A program made the position numbers and the translations under genes. Of a DNA stretch of 64,000 bases, positions 59,104-64,000 are shown piece by piece. The stretch covers positions 293,422 to 357,421 of the forward strand of contig DDFC01000043.1 of assembly GCA_002336895.1 (NCBI GenBank), read 5' to 3'. The first letter of the stretch is position 1. Every line of letters starts with the position of its first letter. The DNA comes from Verrucomicrobiaceae bacterium UBA1938. Its GTDB lineage: Bacteria > Verrucomicrobiota > Verrucomicrobiia > Verrucomicrobiales > Verrucomicrobiaceae. Below the pieces are notes generated by a model, which saw only the letters and a list, made by a program, of their open reading frames with translations, had not been told where the DNA came from and made no database searches.

Positions 59104-60006
59104 TCACCCCACCGTGCAAATCTGCACCCCCTGCTTCAGCGATGCCAGCTTGTCCGCACGCTTCGGGATGAACTCCTGTCCCAGATACCCCGTGTATCCC
59201 GTCTCCTGGATCGCCTTGATGATTGCCGGATAGTTCAGCTCTTGCGTCTCATCAATCTCGGCACGCCCCGGCACGCCGCCGGTGTGGTAATGCGCAAAGT
59301 ACTCATGATCCCGCCGGATCGTCGCGATCACATCCCCCTCCATGATCTGCATGTGGTAGATGTCATAGAGCAGCTTGAAGTGCGGCGAGCCGATCTTCTT
59401 GCACAGGGCCACGCCCCAGGCGCTGTGGTCGCACATGTAGTCGGGGTGGTTCACCTTGCTGTTCAGCAGTTCCATCACCAGCGTCACGCCCAGCTTCTCG
59501 CACAGCGGCATCAGCCGTGTCAGCCCCTTCGCGCAGTTCTCCAGCCCCTGCTCGTCGTTCATGCCATCGCGATTCCCGCTGAAGCAGATCACCTGTTTGA
59601 ATCCCGCCTCCGCACTCGTCTGCAGCAACGGCTCGTAAGCCTGCACCAGCAGGTCATGGTGCTCCACGCGGTTCCAGCCTTTCGGGATCGGCCCCAGCTT
59701 CACGCCGCCTGGAGCTTCGATCGTGGGGTAGCTCACCATCGCGCAGTGCAGCCCATGCTTCTTTACCGTCGCAAAATCCGCCGGATCCAGCAGTTCCACC
59801 GACTCCAGCCCGATCTCCTTCGCAGCCACACAAAACTCCTCCAGCGGGATCTGCTTGTAGCACCACTTGCACACCGAGTGCCGCACCTTGCCCATGCCAC
59901 CAGCCGCTTTGTCCGCTGCCTCCACCTCTGACCGCAGCATCGCCGCGATGGCACTGACACTGGCGAGGGTTCCGAACTGACGACGGGAAAGCATGGATGG
60001 AGTCAT
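59104..60006 (-). CDS. Tat-exported TIM-barrel isomerase-like protein (hydroxypyruvate-isomerase type)
   Basis: About 300 residues; starts at 60006 or 59994 are possible. The N-terminus carries a twin-arginine motif (SRRQFG) before a hydrophobic stretch, so export in folded form is likely. The barrel has conserved acidic residues for a metal: VTLVMELLNSKVNHPDY, LLYDIYHMQIMEGD, HTGGVPGRAEIDETQELNY and YLGQEFIP. It resembles hydroxypyruvate isomerase or other sugar-phosphate isomerase/epimerase family members, which in this phylum are often exported and linked to polyol or sugar breakdown. It stands between two toxin-antitoxin pairs. Confidence 0.82.
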   Translation of the reverse strand: MTPSMLSRRQFGTLASVSAIAAMLRSEVEAADKAAGGMGKVRHSVCKWCYKQIPLEEFCVAAKEIGLESVELLDPADFATVKKHGLHCAMVSYPTIEAPGGVKLGPIPKGWNRVEHHDLLVQAYEPLLQTSAEAGFKQVICFSGNRDGMNDEQGLENCAKGLTRLMPLCEKLGVTLVMELLNSKVNHPDYMCDHSAWGVALCKKIGSPHFKLLYDIYHMQIMEGDVIATIRRDHEYFAHYHTGGVPGRAEIDETQELNYPAIIKAIQETGYTGYLGQEFIPKRADKLASLKQGVQICTVG

Positions 60007-60049
60007 GCCCACAGCCTACACGGACGCGGGGCGGGATTCCAAGAAGAGA

Positions 60050-60364
60050 TTATGGCTTCCTTCCTTTGAGCAGTCTTTGAATGGATTGCGGCTCACGGCG
60101 CATGTCGAGAACGGCAACAATGGTGGTCACCCCAGGCTCGATCACATAGTAGGCGGCAAAATAGGATCGTCTGATGATGGCGCGGCGGAAAACACGATAC
60201 TGCCTTGGAAACATCACCGGATTCCATTCAATCCAAGACACACATTCGCGAAAACGTTCCTGGAAGTCTTCTGCCCCGTTAAGTTTCCATGAATCGTAAA
60301 ACTCACGGACGTAGCGGAGATCATGCTCCACGGGCTCCAGAAATTCGACTGGCTGGCTTTTCAC
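60050..60364 (-). CDS. RelE/ParE-type toxin
   Basis: 104 residues, full length for the family: a helical N-terminal half (VEHDLRYVREFYDSWKLNGAEDFQERFRECVSWIEWNP) and a beta core with conserved Arg residues and an aromatic segment (FRRAIIRRSYFAAYYVIEPGVTTIVAVLDMRREP). RelE toxins cleave mRNA at the ribosome; ParE members poison gyrase. Its upstream antitoxin (60361-60573) overlaps by ATGA. It contrasts with the deleted copy at 16156-16359. Confidence 0.8.
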   Translation of the reverse strand: MKSQPVEFLEPVEHDLRYVREFYDSWKLNGAEDFQERFRECVSWIEWNPVMFPRQYRVFRRAIIRRSYFAAYYVIEPGVTTIVAVLDMRREPQSIQRLLKGRKP

Positions 60365-60573
60365 CGTTTGGCGAGGCGACGTTCAAGCTCCTTGAGCGAA
60401 ATGCGTTTCACTTTGCCACTGCGATAGTCATTCCACCGTTGATCCAATGTCTCTTGGTGCCAGGCAGGAACCTTCGTCCCGTCATCAACACTGGACTGCC
60501 AAAGTTCGTCAGCAAGCTTCATCCGCTGGGCTTTTGGCAGGCGCGCAAGATCAGGGAAATCCGTGAGGCTCAT
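60361..60573 (-). CDS. Antitoxin, addiction-module component family
   Basis: 70 residues. The sequence FPDLARLPKAQRMKLADELWQSS and RISLKELERRLAKR fits the same TIGR02574-like family as the antitoxin at 15929-16159. It probably neutralises the RelE/ParE toxin encoded immediately downstream. Confidence 0.75.
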   Translation of the reverse strand: MSLTDFPDLARLPKAQRMKLADELWQSSVDDGTKVPAWHQETLDQRWNDYRSGKVKRISLKELERRLAKR

Positions 60574-60619
60574 GTTTTGCAGTGTATGCCACTTTTGCCA
60601 GCAGGCAAGAAGCGACTGC

Positions 60620-61378
60620 TTACAGCCTCACAGGCACCCCGTGCTCGCCGAGATACTTCTTCACATCCCCCACGGTGTACTCGCCAAAGTGGAAAATGCT
60701 CGCCGCCAGCACGGCGTCAGCTTTGCCATTGCGCAGCACGTCCACCATGTGGTCCAGATTTCCCGCACCACCGCTCGCGATCACTGGAATGCTCACCGCC
60801 TCGCTCACCGCTTTCGTCAGCCCGATGTCATAGCCTGCCTTGGTGCCATCCGAGTCCATGCTTGTCAGCAAAATCTCACCAGCGCCGCGTTTGCACACTT
60901 CAGCGGCCCATTCCACCGCATCCAGTTCTGTGGCGTTGCGTCCGCCGTGGGTGTACACCGTCCATGAGCCGTGCTCGTTGCGCTTGGCGTCGATGGCCAC
61001 CACGAGGCACTGGCAGCCGAAGGCGTTTGCCGCCTCGTCGATCACATGCGGGGTTTTCACCGCCGCGGTGTTGATGCCCACTTTGTCCGCTCCTGCCAGC
61101 AGCATCTCGCGCATGTCCGCCACGGTGCGGATGCCCCCGCCTACGGTCAGCGGCATGAAGCAGCTCGCCGCCGTGCGTGCCACCACATCCACCATCGTCT
61201 TGCGCTCCTCATGGCTCGCGGTGATGTCCAGAAACACCAGCTCGTCCGCGCCCTGGGCATTGTACACCTGGGCGCATTCCACGGGGTCTCCGGCATCGCG
61301 CAGCTGCAGGAATTTCGTGCCTTTCACGACACGGCCTTCCTTCACGTCGAGGCAGGGGATGATGCGTTTGGTCAGCAT
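60620..61378 (-). CDS. hisF: Imidazole glycerol phosphate synthase cyclase subunit HisF
   Basis: 252 residues from the ATG at 61378. The (beta/alpha)8 barrel has the catalytic Asp in RIIPCLDVKEGRVVKGTKF and the second half in ILLTSMDSDGTKAGYDIGL, with VIASGGAG and LTVGGGIRT phosphate loops. HisF uses ammonia from HisH to make imidazole glycerol phosphate and AICAR in histidine biosynthesis. No other his gene is adjacent. A longer in-frame start at 61408 is less likely. Confidence 0.95.
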   Translation of the reverse strand: MLTKRIIPCLDVKEGRVVKGTKFLQLRDAGDPVECAQVYNAQGADELVFLDITASHEERKTMVDVVARTAASCFMPLTVGGGIRTVADMREMLLAGADKVGINTAAVKTPHVIDEAANAFGCQCLVVAIDAKRNEHGSWTVYTHGGRNATELDAVEWAAEVCKRGAGEILLTSMDSDGTKAGYDIGLTKAVSEAVSIPVIASGGAGNLDHMVDVLRNGKADAVLAASIFHFGEYTVGDVKKYLGEHGVPVRL

Positions 61379-61413
61379 AGGGAAAAGGGGATACGTCGAA
61401 AAAACCAAAAAGG

Positions 61414-61445
61414 AAAAAATCAGAGGACGAATCCTCCGATTTTTT
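61414..61445 (-). terminator. Rho-independent terminator after transaldolase
   Basis: On the minus strand a 14-base stem with one G-U pair and a short loop is followed by runs of T (positions 61414-61445, then T-rich to about 61395). It lies between the transaldolase stop and hisF. Confidence 0.75.
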
Positions 61446-61473
61446 CACCTTTGTGCTCTCTTTCGGCTCAGTC

Positions 61474-62412
61474 TCAGCCCAGAGCGGCCGCCACCATCGT
61501 TTCCAGTTTCACGATGTCCTTGGCAAAGTTGCGGATGCCTTCGGCGGTCTTCTCAGTCGCCATGGCGTCTTCGTTGAACAGCCAGCGGAAGGTCTTCTCA
61601 TCGCTGCCGATCTTCTCGATCTTCAGGGACTTCGCGTTCGCGGCGTTCAGCTTCGGCGTGATGGCGTCTTCGCTCGCAGCCAGTTCGCCCAGCAGGCCGG
61701 GGCTGATGGTCAGCAGGTCGCAGCCGGTCAGCTCGGTGATCTCGCCCTTGTTGCGGAAGCTGGCACCCATCACCTCGGTCTTGTAGCCAAAGTGCTTGTA
61801 GTAGTTGTAGATCTGCGTCACGGACTGCACGCCCGGGTCTTCAGCGCCTGCGTAGTCCTTGCCGGTGCTCTTCTTGTACCAGTCCAGGATGCGGCCCACA
61901 AAGGGGGAGATCAGCTTGATGCCGCCTTCCGCGCACGCCACGGCCTGGGCCAGGCTGAAAAGCAGCGTCAGGTTGCAGTTGATGCCTTCCTTCTGCAGCA
62001 CTTCAGCGGCCTTGATGCCTTCCCAGGTGGAGGCGATCTTGATCAGGATGCGCTCGCGGCTGATGCCGGCCTTCTCGTACATGCCGATCAGGTGGCGGGC
62101 TTTGTCGATGTTGGCCTGGGTGTCAAAGGACAGGCGGGCGTCCACTTCGGTGGACACGCGGCCGGGGACGATTTTGAGGATTTCGAGGCCAAAAGCCACC
62201 ACGAGATTGTCCATCACGGCGTCCACGCCGCCGGACTTGCCATCAGCCACAGCCTTGTCGAACAGCGACTTGTACTCAGCCTTCTGCGAAGCCTGGAGGA
62301 TGAGGGAGGGATTGGTGGTGGCGTCCTGGGGCTTGTAGGCCTTCATGGCTTCGAAGTCGCCGGTATCGGCGACCACCACGGTGTGCTGCTTGAGCTGGTC
62401 GAGCTGGGTCAT
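61474..62412 (-). CDS. tal: Transaldolase
   Basis: 312 residues. The Schiff-base lysine is in ILIKIASTWEGIKAAEVLQ. Other landmarks are DATTNPSLIL near the N-terminus, NLTLLFSLAQAVACAEGG and ISPFVGRILDWYK. This is the classic subfamily of about 310-320 residues in the pentose phosphate pathway. A terminator follows. The lactonase-like gene upstream on the same strand is 41 bases away, so the two may be co-transcribed, which would be in keeping with pentose phosphate metabolism. Confidence 0.94.
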   Translation of the reverse strand: MTQLDQLKQHTVVVADTGDFEAMKAYKPQDATTNPSLILQASQKAEYKSLFDKAVADGKSGGVDAVMDNLVVAFGLEILKIVPGRVSTEVDARLSFDTQANIDKARHLIGMYEKAGISRERILIKIASTWEGIKAAEVLQKEGINCNLTLLFSLAQAVACAEGGIKLISPFVGRILDWYKKSTGKDYAGAEDPGVQSVTQIYNYYKHFGYKTEVMGASFRNKGEITELTGCDLLTISPGLLGELAASEDAITPKLNAANAKSLKIEKIGSDEKTFRWLFNEDAMATEKTAEGIRNFAKDIVKLETMVAAALG

Positions 62413-62453
62413 AGTCTGGTTTTTGGGGGTGTGAGAGTAAGGGCTGTGGCGGG

Positions 62454-63602
62454 TTAATCAAGCGCCAGGAACCGCACGCAGATGCTGCCGGGCACATCCA
62501 CTTTGGTGCCGGTAAAGGTCAGCTTGCCGCTGTCCTGGTCCACTTTGAAGAGGGCCGCCGTGGCGCTGTCCTGATGCGCGGCCACCAGCCACTTGCCAGT
62601 GGGGTCCAGGCAGATGTTCCGGGGGATCTTGCCTTCCACGGGCACATTCTGCAGCAGGGTCAGCTTCCCTGTGGCCGGGTCGCAGGCAAAGACGGCGATC
62701 GTGTCGTGCGTGCGGTTGCTCACATACACCACGCGGCCGTTCGGGTGCACCACCGTCTCCGCCGTGCTCAGGCCCTTCATGCCACGGTCCGCTTCCGGCA
62801 GGGTGGACACCGTCTCGATCTCCGTCAGCCCGCCTGTGGCCGCATCGTAGGCAAAGACGGTCTCCGTCATCGCCATTTCGTTGTTCACATACACATACTT
62901 GCCGTTCGGGTGAAAGGCCAGATGGCGCGGGCCACCGCCTGCGGGCGTCTTGGCAAAGGCCGGATCATTTGGCGTCAGCTTGCCGGTGGCGGTGTCCACC
63001 TTGTAGATCAGCACCTTGTCCAGGCCCAGATCGCAGGCATAGGCATAGCGGTTGTCCGGGCTGAAATTCACCGAGTGCGCATGCGGCCCGGCCTGGCGCT
63101 TGGGGTCGGCACCACTGCCCTCATGCTGGAAAAAGCTCGCCTCAGGCGAGAGCGATCCGTCTGCCTTGATCGCATACGAGCCGATGCTGCCGCTGCCGTA
63201 GTTGGAAATCGTGGCCACACTCCCCGTCTTGTCCACGCTCACGTGGCACGGACCCACTCCGGACGTGGCAGACTGGTTGATCAGCGTCAGCTTTCCTGTC
63301 TTGCTGTCGATGCTGAAGGAGCTCAGCCCTCCCGCTTTCTGGCCGTCCGCCTTCACCACATCCCCGCAGGCATACATGAATCTCTTCGAGGGATGGATCG
63401 CCAGAAACCCGGGGTTTCCTGCCTCCACGGCCAGCTGTGGCTGGGTCAGCTCGCCCGTTGCCGTGTTAAACCGGGCCACATAGATGCCCTTGCTGCCGTT
63501 CTTGGCGGTGGTGCTCGTGCCGAAGTAAACGAGGAAGTTTTCCCCCGCGATCGCGGTGGTGGTCAGGGCGGCAAAAGCAAAGGCGATGGAGGCTCGGGTC
63601 AT
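62454..63602 (-). CDS. Secreted lactonase-family beta-propeller protein (6-phosphogluconolactonase-like)
   Basis: 382 residues from the ATG at 63602, with a signal peptide (ASIAFAFAALTTTAIA). Seven-bladed-propeller phrases include YVARFNTATGELTQPQ, FLAIHPSKRFMYACG, HSVNFSPDNRYAYACDLGLDKVLIYKV, RHLAFHPNGKYVYVNNE and NICLDPTGKWLVAA. It resembles the PgL-type lactonase family. Cytosolic members hydrolyse 6-phosphogluconolactone, but an exported form acts on another lactone. A much longer upstream frame is rejected because the signal peptide marks the start. Confidence 0.85.
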   Translation of the reverse strand: MTRASIAFAFAALTTTAIAGENFLVYFGTSTTAKNGSKGIYVARFNTATGELTQPQLAVEAGNPGFLAIHPSKRFMYACGDVVKADGQKAGGLSSFSIDSKTGKLTLINQSATSGVGPCHVSVDKTGSVATISNYGSGSIGSYAIKADGSLSPEASFFQHEGSGADPKRQAGPHAHSVNFSPDNRYAYACDLGLDKVLIYKVDTATGKLTPNDPAFAKTPAGGGPRHLAFHPNGKYVYVNNEMAMTETVFAYDAATGGLTEIETVSTLPEADRGMKGLSTAETVVHPNGRVVYVSNRTHDTIAVFACDPATGKLTLLQNVPVEGKIPRNICLDPTGKWLVAAHQDSATAALFKVDQDSGKLTFTGTKVDVPGSICVRFLALD

Positions 63603-63727
63603 GGCTGCCCCGATGCTGACGGCGTGTGGCGGCATGGTCAAGCCCTCACTGCGGCTGCTGCATGAAGGGTTTTCATCCCCGTGATTTGTTAGCTTGCTCC
63701 TTTTCAGGTGCCGCGCATCATTCCGGC

Positions 63728-63874
63728 ATGAAACCGTCCCTGTTTCTCCTCGCCGCCCTCCTCTCCATGCTCGCTGGCTGCAGCGGATTCCAGCCTGTGA
63801 AGCTGGAGCACGACACGGACAAGGAAAAGCCGCTCGACTATCGCGAGGGCGACTGGATCCCCAAAAACACCTGA
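63728..63874 (+). CDS. Small lipoprotein
   Basis: 48 residues from the ATG at 63728. A signal peptide with a lipobox (LLSMLAGC) is followed by only 30 charged residues (EHDTDKEKPLDYREGDWIP). Small lipoproteins of this kind occur next to many genes in this phylum; function unknown. It is divergent from the lactonase gene. Confidence 0.65.
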   Translation: MKPSLFLLAALLSMLAGCSGFQPVKLEHDTDKEKPLDYREGDWIPKNT

Positions 63875-63957
63875 TTTCCGGGCTCCTGCCTGAAATCCAT
63901 TTCAAATCGAGCGTGCGCAATTGACCACGCCCGCAGTTCTCGCCACGATAAGGGCCA

Positions 63958-64000
63958 TGCATCCCGCCTGGTTCCACGTCGAAAACGAAGCTGACATCCC
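63958..64000 (+). CDS. Start of a possible PLP-dependent D-threonine-aldolase-like enzyme (truncated by window edge)
   Basis: Only about 14 codons are visible, reading MHPAWFHVENEADI. The opening resembles the start of DSD1/alanine-racemase-N-terminal family proteins, where a conserved PTPALL-type segment would follow, but the part present is too short to be sure. Confidence 0.3.

Noticed and set aside
1..64000. tRNA, rRNA, CRISPR array, prophage or transposase
   Set aside because: No cloverleaf-like sequence, spaced identical repeats, phage structural gene or transposase motif was recognised by eye; a dedicated tRNA and repeat search could still find small items.

Overview
The window looks like chromosome from a free-living Verrucomicrobiota bacterium, probably of the Verrucomicrobiaceae/Prosthecobacter type. 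This is inferred from gene content, not measured: high GC, many secreted enzymes and beta-propeller proteins, DUF1080-type and DUF5069 proteins, a creatininase-family amidase, a PL10-type pectate lyase, a CehA-like PHP protein and a Gram-negative envelope (PBP1C, L,D-transpeptidase, phosphoethanolamine transferase). I saw no rRNA, tRNA, CRISPR array, prophage or transposase gene. Coding density is very high on both strands.

Layout. 1-2351: an edge-truncated M50 protease behind a SulP anion transporter. 2464-8068: a small Smr-domain gene followed by two same-strand genes for a secreted HtrA-type protease and a 1259-residue secreted beta-propeller protein; the pair lies between two imperfect copies of the 3' end of the Smr gene, which suggests an inserted cassette. 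8085-15886: two small membrane-anchored proteins, trigger factor, pectate lyase, RecQ, an SGNH hydrolase and a creatininase-family protein. 15929-19283: a toxin-antitoxin pair with an internally deleted toxin, an MFS sugar-acid-type transporter, a sialidase-like protein and a DUF2786-like protein. 19318-22367: a hybrid histidine kinase and an exported helix-hairpin-helix protein. 22544-28836: nuoI-J-K-L-M-N, the membrane half of complex I without nuoA-H, preceded by a perfect CRP/FNR-type dyad and a good promoter. 29046-35859: C39-like peptidase, DUF5069, DUF1080-like and esterase genes, phosphofructokinase and an EamA transporter. 35870-46436: phosphoethanolamine transferase, CehA-like PHP protein, PBP1C, prephenate dehydratase, two secreted proteins and an FHA-LuxR regulator. 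46563-56905: a small Cys-rich protein, membrane proteins, a secreted PQQ-propeller operon, a three-domain fusion (UPF0489, NlpC-like, CapA-like) coupled to a secreted sugar-binding-type protein, an ABC-F ATPase and an L,D-transpeptidase. 56889-64000: phosphotransferase and VOC protein, a PIN/RHH toxin-antitoxin pair, a Tat-exported isomerase-like protein, a RelE/ParE pair, hisF, transaldolase, a lactonase-like propeller, a small lipoprotein and the start of a possible PLP enzyme.

How the genes fit together. Housekeeping genes (tig, recQ, nuoI-N, pfkA, pheA, hisF, tal, pbpC) are interspersed with secreted polysaccharide and glycan-related proteins typical of a particle- or polymer-degrading lifestyle. 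The points that most merit follow-up are the repeat-flanked protease/propeller cassette, the UPF0489-NlpC-CapA fusion, the CRP-type site on the partial nuo operon, and a prephenate dehydratase with a changed TRF motif. All functional calls rest on reading motifs by eye; no database search was run.
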